A stretch of DNA of 64,000 nucleotides from Chitinophaga arvensicola (GTDB lineage Bacteria; Bacteroidota; Bacteroidia; Chitinophagales; Chitinophagaceae): NCBI RefSeq assembly GCF_900110835.1, contig NZ_FOJG01000002.1, positions 806,001 through 870,000 on the forward strand. The letters are read 5' to 3'. The notes beneath the pieces were generated by a model, which saw nothing but the letters and a program-made list of their open reading frames with translations, was not told the DNA's origin and did not search any database. Both the position numbers and the translations under genes were made by a program. Shown here piece by piece: positions 17,767 through 25,131 of the stretch (position 1 is its first letter; each line of letters starts with the position of its first letter).

Positions 17767-20700
17767 TTACAAGGTTACGTTTACGCCGAATACAACACTT
17801 TTACTCAATGGGTAGAAATTGTCGAGCGTCAGCTCAGGATCCAGTCCGGGGTAAGAAGTAATCGTAAATGGATTCTGTACATCCAGTGATAATCTCAATC
17901 CGGAAATGGTGTGTTGCGACTGGAAGAATGAAGCCGGGAACGAATATCCGAGGGTAATATTTCTGCAACGCAGGTAGCTGGCGTCTAAGATATAGTAGCT
18001 GGAATAGTTCTGGTAGCTGGCATAACGGGAATCAGACAAACCGGTAGGGAAATCGCCAGTGGGATTTTTGAATGTCCATCTGTCTTTGCTCACCGGCATG
18101 GTATTCCAGCCGTAGGTTTCCATGTTTGCCTGCAGGTTGGCGATCCGGTAGTAATCAGTATAGTAGGGACTTCTGGCCTTCTTTATCATGCCGGAGAAGT
18201 AGATATTCAGGTCAAAGTTTTTATAGGTGAAGGTATTGCCGAAACCGAAATTGAACTTAGGATCGAGGTTAGCCAGGAGCGTCTGATCGGCCGCAGTGAG
18301 CAAACCATCGGGGCCGGACAGGTTTCCTTTGTCATCAAAGCCATGGATATCTTTGATGATGATGCCACCGGGCAACATGCCAGGCATGAGTGCGGGTGCA
18401 GATCCAAACTGTCCTTTGAAAAGACCATCCGCTACATAGCCGTAGGCGCCGTTGAACAGTGCATTTTTACCGGAGGCATCTTTCCATTTGTCCAGCGTAG
18501 CCAGACTTTGCGGAGAGCGTTTTACCCAGTAGTTGAGGTAATGGGAGAAGTTTATATTGGAAGACCAGCTAAAGCCGCCCTTTCTCCCGATAATATTCTT
18601 TGATTGCAGGCCTATTTCGTAACCGGTAGATTTGGTGGTGCCGGAGTTACCATACACGCCGCTCACGGTAAAGTCGGAAGGGAAAGGCATCCAGGCAATG
18701 AGGTTGCGGATATTCTTATTGAAATAATCTACCGAGCCGGTAATTCTGCTGCGCAGGATACCAAAATCGACGCCTGCATTAAACTCTCCGGCTGTTTCCC
18801 AGGTAAGATTTGGATTGGCGGCCTGTTTCAGGAAAATTGCCGTAGAAGAAGCGGCGTTTTCACCAAACCAGGGATTACCTCTGGTACCATATATTTCAAA
18901 GGCGGTAGCAGGGAAATTACTGTTACCTGTTTCGCCATAACCGGCTCTCAGTTTCAGGAAGTCAACCACCGCGTTATTTTTCAGGAACTGTTCCTCAGAA
19001 ATCAGCCAGCTACCGGAAATGGCGGGGAAGATGCCCCATTTTTTATTCGTTGCGAAGCGGGAAGCGCCATCACGGCGTACAGAGGCGGTGAGGGTATATT
19101 TATCGTCCAGCTGATAGATAGCACGGCCAAAGTAAGACGCCCAGATATCCTGCGTTTTGTAGGTACCTACCACAGGTTTGGCGCCGGCGCCGCTGTTCAG
19201 ATCATACCAGGAAACTATGTCGGAAACAAACTGCTGGTTACCGGCATTCATATTTTCGAAATCGTTCAGCATGTACGAGTAGCCTGCCAATGCCTGCAAG
19301 GTTTGCCTTTTCCCAAAGGAATGGGTATAGTTCAGGGTATATTCCAGCAATTTGGAAGTACTCACGCTGCTGGCTACACTGGCCAGACCGCCTACTTTAG
19401 CGCCATAATAAAAAGTAGTGGGCAGGAAATTGGTTCGCTTTACATTCGACTGGTCGTAGCTGAAATTAGCTTTGGCCGTTAACCCTTTAATAATTTCCCA
19501 GGTACCGTATGCGTTCGACAACAGGCGCTGTGTTTTGGTCTGGTCTTCCACTGTTTCATACGACAATGGGTTGGGAATATTGGCATACATCGGGTTAGCT
19601 GTATAACTGCCATCCGGGCCATAGAAAGGCAGATTGGCAGGGAAATACATCGCGGCAGTAACAATACCACCTGCTTCATTCTGACCGCCGGTAATGGTAT
19701 TGTTTGAAATGGAATTGGACCCGATGAGGTTCACGCCTACTTTTACTTTGTCAGAAATTACCTGGTCGAGATTTACGCGGCCATTGTATCTTTTGAATCC
19801 TGAATTCAGCAATACGCCTTTCTGATCGAAATAGTTTCCCGAAACAAAATAAGATGTTTTGCCATTGCCACCGGACATGGAGATATTGTGCTGCTGCGTA
19901 TATCCCTGGCGGGTAATCGCATCCATCGCGCTCTGGTACTGCGGTGTGGTGTCTATCTGTGCCTGCGTGAAAATGGGTTTGTAAGGAGTGGCTACACTGG
20001 CGGCATCCACGGTACCATAATAGGGCGCTACTTTGTTATTTTTCATCCACACTTCCTGGTGTAACAGGTTACGCTGTTCCATGTAATCCTTTGTATTCAG
20101 CACTTCGTACATCTTAGCCACCTGTTGTGCGCCATAACTGCCGGTATACTGAATACTGGGCTTACCGCTTTTACCTCTGCGGGTGGTAACGAGGATCACA
20201 CCGCCTCCTGCTCTTACGCCATAGATGGCGGCGGAGCTGGCATCTTTGAGGAACTCAATGGACTCAATATCATTGGGGTTGATGAAGTTAAGCGGCGACT
20301 GCCTGGCGCCTGCACTGCCATACCTGGCGCCGCTGAGCGCTTTCGGACCATCTACGGGTAATGCGGCATCTACCGGTACACCATCGATAACGTACAAAGC
20401 GCCCGCATTGGCAAAGGACGGATTACTCCTTAGCTGCACCGTTACATTGGCACCCGGTTGACCGGTACCCTGTATTACCTGCACGCCTGTAGCCTTTCCC
20501 TGCAAAGTTTGCTGAAAGCTGGAAGCCACGCTCATATTGAGATCGGCGGCCTTCACGGAAGCGATGGCGCCGGTTAGGTTTTTCTGTTTTACCGCACCGT
20601 AACCGATTACTACCACATCGTTCAGTTGAGTGGAGCTACTTTTGAGCTTAATGGCAACAGAGATAGTTTCGCCGCTTTTTATGGTGAAACCGGAAACCGT

Positions 20701-21003
20701 TTGTGGTTCAAAGCTGATCATCGACACCTGGAAGCTGTAAGAGCCATCTTCCGGTAAGTTATTAAAGTGGAACAATCCTACAGAATCGGTTTGTACGCCG
20801 GCGGTAAAGCCGGTTTTTGCATTCCTGGCCACCACTGTGGCGCCTGCCAGCACCTCTCCTTTTTCATCTCTCACCAATCCTTTTACAATACTTTTCTTTT
20901 GCGCAAAAGCAGCGACGGTAGTGCATAGCAGGAAACATAGCACCAGTAGTACATGGGCATAGCGCCGCAATTTGCCAGGGAGGCAAATAGTCGTTTTTAA
21001 CAT
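17767..21003 (-). CDS. SusC/RagA-family TonB-linked outer-membrane transporter
   Basis: A 1078-residue protein with a signal peptide (to about AAFAQ, residue 35), a carboxypeptidase-regulatory-like domain (36-125), a TonB-box-like LNDVVVIGYGAVKQKN, a plug domain (to about 245, with DASSAAIYGVRAGGGVILVT) and a large beta-barrel. It should import a ligand with its SusD partner. Although an ECF sigma and FecR anti-sigma factor lie directly upstream, this receptor lacks the N-terminal STN domain that usually signals to FecR. It starts at ATG 21003, 94 bp after the FecR gene. Confidence 0.95.
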   Translation of the reverse strand: MLKTTICLPGKLRRYAHVLLVLCFLLCTTVAAFAQKKSIVKGLVRDEKGEVLAGATVVARNAKTGFTAGVQTDSVGLFHFNNLPEDGSYSFQVSMISFEPQTVSGFTIKSGETISVAIKLKSSSTQLNDVVVIGYGAVKQKNLTGAIASVKAADLNMSVASSFQQTLQGKATGVQVIQGTGQPGANVTVQLRSNPSFANAGALYVIDGVPVDAALPVDGPKALSGARYGSAGARQSPLNFINPNDIESIEFLKDASSAAIYGVRAGGGVILVTTRRGKSGKPSIQYTGSYGAQQVAKMYEVLNTKDYMEQRNLLHQEVWMKNNKVAPYYGTVDAASVATPYKPIFTQAQIDTTPQYQSAMDAITRQGYTQQHNISMSGGNGKTSYFVSGNYFDQKGVLLNSGFKRYNGRVNLDQVISDKVKVGVNLIGSNSISNNTITGGQNEAGGIVTAAMYFPANLPFYGPDGSYTANPMYANIPNPLSYETVEDQTKTQRLLSNAYGTWEIIKGLTAKANFSYDQSNVKRTNFLPTTFYYGAKVGGLASVASSVSTSKLLEYTLNYTHSFGKRQTLQALAGYSYMLNDFENMNAGNQQFVSDIVSWYDLNSGAGAKPVVGTYKTQDIWASYFGRAIYQLDDKYTLTASVRRDGASRFATNKKWGIFPAISGSWLISEEQFLKNNAVVDFLKLRAGYGETGNSNFPATAFEIYGTRGNPWFGENAASSTAIFLKQAANPNLTWETAGEFNAGVDFGILRSRITGSVDYFNKNIRNLIAWMPFPSDFTVSGVYGNSGTTKSTGYEIGLQSKNIIGRKGGFSWSSNINFSHYLNYWVKRSPQSLATLDKWKDASGKNALFNGAYGYVADGLFKGQFGSAPALMPGMLPGGIIIKDIHGFDDKGNLSGPDGLLTAADQTLLANLDPKFNFGFGNTFTYKNFDLNIYFSGMIKKARSPYYTDYYRIANLQANMETYGWNTMPVSKDRWTFKNPTGDFPTGLSDSRYASYQNYSSYYILDASYLRCRNITLGYSFPASFFQSQHTISGLRLSLDVQNPFTITSYPGLDPELTLDNFYPLSKSVVFGVNVTL

Positions 21004-21042
21004 AGCGTTGTTTTGTTTATCAGGAATAAATCATCGTTCACG

Positions 21043-21079
21043 CATGAGTATCATCCACCTCAAACGGGTGGTGCTCATG
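21043..21079. other. Imperfect hairpin between the FecR and SusC genes
   Basis: CATGAG...CTCATG arms enclose a CCACC/GGTGG inner stem, with unequal bulges of six and two bases. It sits in the 94-bp gap between the anti-sigma gene and the SusC gene. There is no U-run, so it is unlikely to be a simple terminator. It could help set the different expression levels of the regulator and transporter genes. Confidence 0.35.
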
Positions 21080-21097
21080 TATGTTTGGTTGGAATTA

Positions 21098-22114
21098 CTA
21101 TTTAATTATGTAGCCGCCATTTTTCATCGGTTCCACCTTTAGATTATTCAGTTGACCTATTGTTTGTAAAATATTCTTTAATGAATCTGTTTTTTCAAAT
21201 TTCCCGACAAAATAAAGATCGTTCAGTTGTGTTTTATTATAGATAACCGGTACGCCGTACATCTGCGACAACTGGTCGAATACCGTTGCCAGTGAGGCTT
21301 TATTAAACATATACCAGTTGCCCACGGCATCATTGCGCTCCCGCAGATACGTTTCGTTTACAGGTATTATTTTGCGGATCATACTGGCTGTCATCAGTTG
21401 TTTATTATACCGCAGCTCTTCACCGGGACTCAGGAAATAATTTCCTTTCAGTGTAGTGGTGCTATCGGCTGCCCTCACCACCACTTTCCCCTCCAGCAGT
21501 TTTACCCGGATGGTATTATCTGCCTGAAACGCCTCTACCCGGAAAGTGGTACCCAATACGGTGGTAGCCAATACTCCACTATATACGGTGAACGGCTTCT
21601 TATCATTTTTTGTCACCGTGAATACCGCTGCTCCTGTCAGAAAAACCGGCCGGCTGTTACCAAACGGTTCTTCGTAATCCAGCACAGATGCGGGCGACAG
21701 CGCCACCCGGGAACTATCCGGCAAAACGAGCTGCATTGCTGTTTCAGAGGTATTTTCAATACGATGATGCGTTGCCTTGTGCTCCACTATCTTTTTGTCA
21801 TGGGTGGTGTTGTTTATCCATACCATATACCCCGCGCCCAACAGCAATGCAACAGATGCTGCTACTGCTGTGCGTTTGAGCCATATCAGCCTTCCTCCCG
21901 GTTGTTCCTTCCTTTGCTGGATCTCTTCCCAGGCATTATCCCAGAAAGAAGCCGGTAAGACTTTAGTGGCCCTCACCTCCTCCCATTCGGCTTCGCTGAG
22001 ATACTCGTTCAGTACATCAGGATTGCTTTTCAGATAATCGCTCACCACTGCTGCTTCTGCCGGTGTACAACGTTTATCAAAAAATTTAGCTAATAGTTCG
22101 CTGGTTATATTCAT
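21098..22114 (-). CDS. FecR-family anti-sigma factor
   Basis: I prefer the ATG at 22114 (MNITSELLAKFF), giving 338 residues; the frame stays open to 22156 but adds only a weak leader. The cytoplasmic N-terminus (about 1-80) carries an anti-sigma domain ending in a WEEIQQRKEQ segment. One transmembrane helix follows (about 85-103, TAVAASVALLLGAGYMVWI). The periplasmic FecR domain (about 120-235) and the C-terminal STN-like DUF4974 domain (about 270-338, with LATVFDQLSQMYGVPVIYN) complete a typical Bacteroidota architecture. It should hold the adjacent sigma factor until the receptor signals. Confidence 0.93.
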   Translation of the reverse strand: MNITSELLAKFFDKRCTPAEAAVVSDYLKSNPDVLNEYLSEAEWEEVRATKVLPASFWDNAWEEIQQRKEQPGGRLIWLKRTAVAASVALLLGAGYMVWINNTTHDKKIVEHKATHHRIENTSETAMQLVLPDSSRVALSPASVLDYEEPFGNSRPVFLTGAAVFTVTKNDKKPFTVYSGVLATTVLGTTFRVEAFQADNTIRVKLLEGKVVVRAADSTTTLKGNYFLSPGEELRYNKQLMTASMIRKIIPVNETYLRERNDAVGNWYMFNKASLATVFDQLSQMYGVPVIYNKTQLNDLYFVGKFEKTDSLKNILQTIGQLNNLKVEPMKNGGYIIK

Positions 22115-22206
22115 GGCGTCATAATGGCCCATTACTAATAAATACGTGGCAAACACGGAAACTCCTACCCCCCTCTGAAATATTTTTCAAAAAGGCGAAA
22201 AGCCCG

Positions 22207-22740
22207 TCAGGAGACCAGTAACAGGCAGATAAGGGTAAAAAGAAAAAACTTTTTTAATTGTTTGAGGGCTTTGGCCAGGTGATTATCTACTGCTTTTACG
22301 GAGATGGATAACTGTTCTGCTACCTCTTTGTAAGAATAACCGTGCAAACGGTGCAATACAAACACATTTTTCCGGGTGGCCGGCATACGGGCCAGCGCCT
22401 GTTGTAAACTCTGTTGCTCTTCCACTCCCGGCAGCTGTGATGGCTCCTCAGCGCTGTCATCGGCTGTAGCAGCTACTTTCGCCAATTTCGACTGGCTCCG
22501 GAGATAATCAATAAATACTGTACGGGCAATGCTGAAAAGGTGCTGGTCCAGGTTGTACTTTTCTGAAAGGGATGTACGATACTGCCAGAGCTTCAGAAAG
22601 GTGGTTTGCAGGAGATCTTTGGCGTCTTCTTCTGATTTTGTCTTTTTCAGAAAGTAAAAATATACTTTCTCATGCCGCTGTATCCAGGCATGATTAAATG
22701 ACAATTCGTCCCCGCGTTTTATGGCTGATATTAACTCCAA
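22207..22740 (-). CDS. ECF RNA polymerase sigma factor with hydrophobic C-terminal tail
   Basis: A 177-residue sigma-70 ECF factor. Region 2 (about 20-90) has EEDAKDLLQTTFLKLWQYR and DQHLFSIARTVFIDYLRSQ, and region 4 (about 110-165) has MPATRKNVFVLHRLHGYSYK with a helix-turn-helix EVAEQLSISVKAVDNHLAKA. It is expected to direct transcription of the SusC/SusD genes downstream of FecR. The last residues (LFTLICLLLVS) form a short hydrophobic tail that is odd for a soluble sigma factor and may tether it to the membrane. It is 92 bp from the FecR start. Confidence 0.93.
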   Translation of the reverse strand: MELISAIKRGDELSFNHAWIQRHEKVYFYFLKKTKSEEDAKDLLQTTFLKLWQYRTSLSEKYNLDQHLFSIARTVFIDYLRSQSKLAKVAATADDSAEEPSQLPGVEEQQSLQQALARMPATRKNVFVLHRLHGYSYKEVAEQLSISVKAVDNHLAKALKQLKKFFLFTLICLLLVS

Positions 22741-22817
22741 AGTGGTTTAAAAATACACTGTTTCACCATAGCATGCAAAATAAATCTGGACGAAAGGATG
22801 GCCCCTGATGCAGCCTG

Positions 22818-23447
22818 CTAGGATAATCTTACAAAATCAAACTGTTCTGCAATCAGGTAATCGTCGTCCAGCAAAAGTACTTTCAGGGCTTTTTTATCTT
22901 TCTCCGGCGAATCGGGATCCCGGTAAAGAGGTTGGAGACGCGAGGGAAGAATAGAATAATTCATCTTATGTTTCAATAAACAGGAAGCATAACTCATTAA
23001 TAGTTCTTTGGGACCTTTTGCCAGCAGTCCCGAACCCACCTTCAATAATCCGGTAATGTTGTATCCTGTATTCATAAATTTTTCGAACGGATAATAATTA
23101 CCAAAATTATACTTATGCACCTGATACAACGCTGCAAACAATGCAGTAGTATCGGCAGCGGTTCCGTTAAAATAAAGTTCACAGGTTATATCTGTATAAG
23201 GCCACAAGAGGGCATGCTTTTCTTCACATCGTATATCAAAATAATGAGCAAAAGAAAATGCACCGGCCAGGTAACCGGCTATTTCCAACTGCCAGGATTG
23301 TGTGAAACCATGCTCCACATAAGGGCCAACTACCTGAATCTCCAGTTGGATCAGAATATTCTCACCCACCCGCTCAGAACGGATCACCCGGTAAGTGATA
23401 TCATCTTCATAGTCGGCATGCAGCTTTAATAACTCCAGTGGTAACAA
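22818..23447 (-). CDS. Uncharacterised protein, probable TTG start
   Basis: I do not recognise this 209-residue protein. It has no signal peptide and no clear membrane helix and looks like a mixed alpha/beta cytoplasmic protein. A C-terminal stretch reads KALKVLLLDDDYLIAEQFDF, which superficially recalls a response-regulator start but is too short to be one. No ATG exists near the 5' end: the frame stays open upstream without ATG, so a TTG at 23447 is the best start. It is divergent from the diiron-protein gene and may share its control region. Confidence 0.55.
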   Translation of the reverse strand: MLPLELLKLHADYEDDITYRVIRSERVGENILIQLEIQVVGPYVEHGFTQSWQLEIAGYLAGAFSFAHYFDIRCEEKHALLWPYTDITCELYFNGTAADTTALFAALYQVHKYNFGNYYPFEKFMNTGYNITGLLKVGSGLLAKGPKELLMSYASCLLKHKMNYSILPSRLQPLYRDPDSPEKDKKALKVLLLDDDYLIAEQFDFVRLS

Positions 23448-23573
23448 GTTTTTTTTACAATAATAACATATCCTTTTATGTCCACTGCTGAAATTTATTC
23501 CGGAATATCCGATGTGGCAGGCTACATCAGTAACTCATCGTTTTCTTATCTATCTCCCTAAAAAGTACAGAAT

Positions 23574-23608
23574 GTGATAAATTATCACTTACTTTGCAAT
23601 ACAAAGTA
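23574..23608. promoter_or_regulatory. Two adjacent palindromes (putative operators) upstream of the diiron-protein gene
   Basis: GTGATAA-A-TTATCAC (23574-23588) is a perfect palindrome of Crp/Fnr-like type. It is followed directly by TACTTTG-CAATA-CAAAGTA (23590-23608), a second perfect inverted repeat. The left arm of the second overlaps TTACTTTG (23589-23596), one mismatch from the Bacteroidota -7 element. So the operator and core promoter seem to be intertwined, about 70 bp before the ATG at 23676. Confidence 0.5.
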
Positions 23609-23624
23609 CTTTCCAAATAACAAA

Positions 23625-23649
23625 TCCGGGGTTCCTGAAGCCCCCCGGA
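23625..23649 (+). other. Leader hairpin before the diiron-protein gene
   Basis: TCCGGGG (23625-23631) pairs with CCCCGGA (23643-23649) around an 11-base loop. It would lie in the mRNA leader about 26 bp before the start codon. It has no U-run, and its function is unknown. Confidence 0.35.
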
Positions 23650-23675
23650 CATCTTATACCCAAAAATCCCTGATC

Positions 23676-24434
23676 ATGTATTCCAATAAACAATGGATCG
23701 ATTACTTCGCGCATAATGCACAACAGGAGCGGATCAACTGGCAGCTCCCGGCAACCCTTACCCCTTCAGAAAGAAAAAACATCCTGAAATCCCTCCAGGC
23801 ATGGCAGCTCGGCGAAACCTCCGACGGCTCCCACCTTATCCGGGCGACGGAAATATATGCAAGGAAATTACAGGATCCCGACTACGTGATCCCTATCAAA
23901 CAGTTTATCTGCGAAGAGCAGAAACATGGCAATAACCTCGGCAGGTACCTGGATGCTATTGGCGAAAAGAGGATTAAAAAAGACTGGGGAGATACGCTAT
24001 TCAGAAAGGCACGGTATTTCAACAGCAGCCTCGAAATATGGACAATCACAGTATTGGTTGTGGAAAGTACCGCACAGGTATTTTACCAGTCGCTTAAAGA
24101 CGCTACGGAATGCCAGCTGCTGCAACAGATCTGCACAGACATCCTGATTGATGAAGCGGCCCATATCCGCTTCCAGGTAGAACGGCTGGCGGCAATGCTT
24201 CAGGGGAAAAGCATTACTGCCAGGGCGTTCAGGGCATTGTTATACAAATGCTGCTTTGTTTTCACGACCAGCCTGGTATGGTTTGCACACCGGCAATTGT
24301 TCCGGGCAGGCGGTAACACATTCAGTAGTTATCTCCGGAAAATGACTTATAAATACCGGAAGATCTTCCGGCAAATTCTACCGGTTCATACTCCATTTAC
24401 CACTATGGCTGCTTCTTCACCCGGTGGAAGCTGA
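23676..24434 (+). CDS. Ferritin-like diiron protein
   Basis: The ATG at 23676 (MYSNKQWIDYF) gives 252 residues; the open frame further upstream runs through operator palindromes and is unlikely to be translated. Two ExxH motifs are present, EEQKH near residue 90 and DEAAHIRF near 170, with glutamates in the preceding helices (RATEIYA, VVESTAQVF). This is the E...ExxH...E...ExxH pattern of ferritin-like diiron carboxylate proteins. The reaction is unknown; it could be an oxidase, a hydroxylase or an iron-handling protein. It converges with the GNAT gene, overlapping it by 32 bp. Confidence 0.72.
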   Translation: MYSNKQWIDYFAHNAQQERINWQLPATLTPSERKNILKSLQAWQLGETSDGSHLIRATEIYARKLQDPDYVIPIKQFICEEQKHGNNLGRYLDAIGEKRIKKDWGDTLFRKARYFNSSLEIWTITVLVVESTAQVFYQSLKDATECQLLQQICTDILIDEAAHIRFQVERLAAMLQGKSITARAFRALLYKCCFVFTTSLVWFAHRQLFRAGGNTFSSYLRKMTYKYRKIFRQILPVHTPFTTMAASSPGGS

Positions 24435-25092
24435 TGACGCGGCGCTGTGCAAAGCCCATGTGTTCATATAAACGGATGGCCCGTTCATTCGATAAAGCCA
24501 CATGCAGGAAAGAAGTAATGCCATTACCGCCCTGCTGATGACATAACCGGGTGATCAGTTTCTGCGCGTAGCCACGACCCGTAAAATCCGGATGCGTGCA
24601 AATTGCGCTTAACTCTGTAAACCCGGTCATCCGCATCCGCTCGCCTGCCATGGCCACCAGCCGGCCTTCCTGGCGGATGCCATAATAATTCCCCAGCAGG
24701 CGCGTATCCGGCTTGTAATAACCTGGCTGAATACTGTTGATCAGTGTATACATATCGTCGGCGTCTTCCGGCCCCAATAACGATACCAGTTCCGCATCCG
24801 CCGCCGTCAAAGGCGCCGGTAATCCGGTGAGCAACATCTGTGCACAGGGCAGTTCATTTTCAACGGTCCAGCCTTCCGGTAAAACCGGTAGTTCCCCGAT
24901 GATAAAAAATGATTCACCTGGTGTTATCCGGTTGTCCAATGCGGCTATGCTGCTGTTGTTGGTGGTTTCCACCGCTATAAAAGGGAGTACCTCCTGCGGG
25001 TATCTTTTTGCGGATGCAGTTCCCTGCGCAAAATGGGCATGTTCACTCGTTAACGCACCCCAGGCAGGATTGTCTAAAATGGTTTCCTTCAT
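24403..25092 (-). CDS. GNAT-family N-acetyltransferase
   Basis: A 229-residue protein. The C-terminal half holds the acetyl-CoA-binding core: a beta-strand ELSAICTHPDFTGRGYAQKL (about 155-174), where the Q/RxxGxG/A loop is represented by RGYA, followed by ALSNERAIRLYEHMGF, the typical GNAT beta6-alpha4 signature. The N-terminal half is divergent, as in FR47-like members. The substrate is unknown. It lies 39 bp from the UvrA-like gene on the same strand and overlaps the convergent diiron gene by 32 bp. Confidence 0.85.
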   Translation of the reverse strand: MKETILDNPAWGALTSEHAHFAQGTASAKRYPQEVLPFIAVETTNNSSIAALDNRITPGESFFIIGELPVLPEGWTVENELPCAQMLLTGLPAPLTAADAELVSLLGPEDADDMYTLINSIQPGYYKPDTRLLGNYYGIRQEGRLVAMAGERMRMTGFTELSAICTHPDFTGRGYAQKLITRLCHQQGGNGITSFLHVALSNERAIRLYEHMGFAQRRVISFHRVKKQP

Positions 25093-25131
25093 ATGTCTAA
25101 ATTATGTATTTCTTCTCAGAAATACACCGCG

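Noticed and set aside
22818..23447. The uncharacterised protein as a response regulator
   Set aside because: Only a short LLLDDDY stretch near the C-terminus resembles a receiver domain; the required conserved Asp, Thr and Lys layout is absent.
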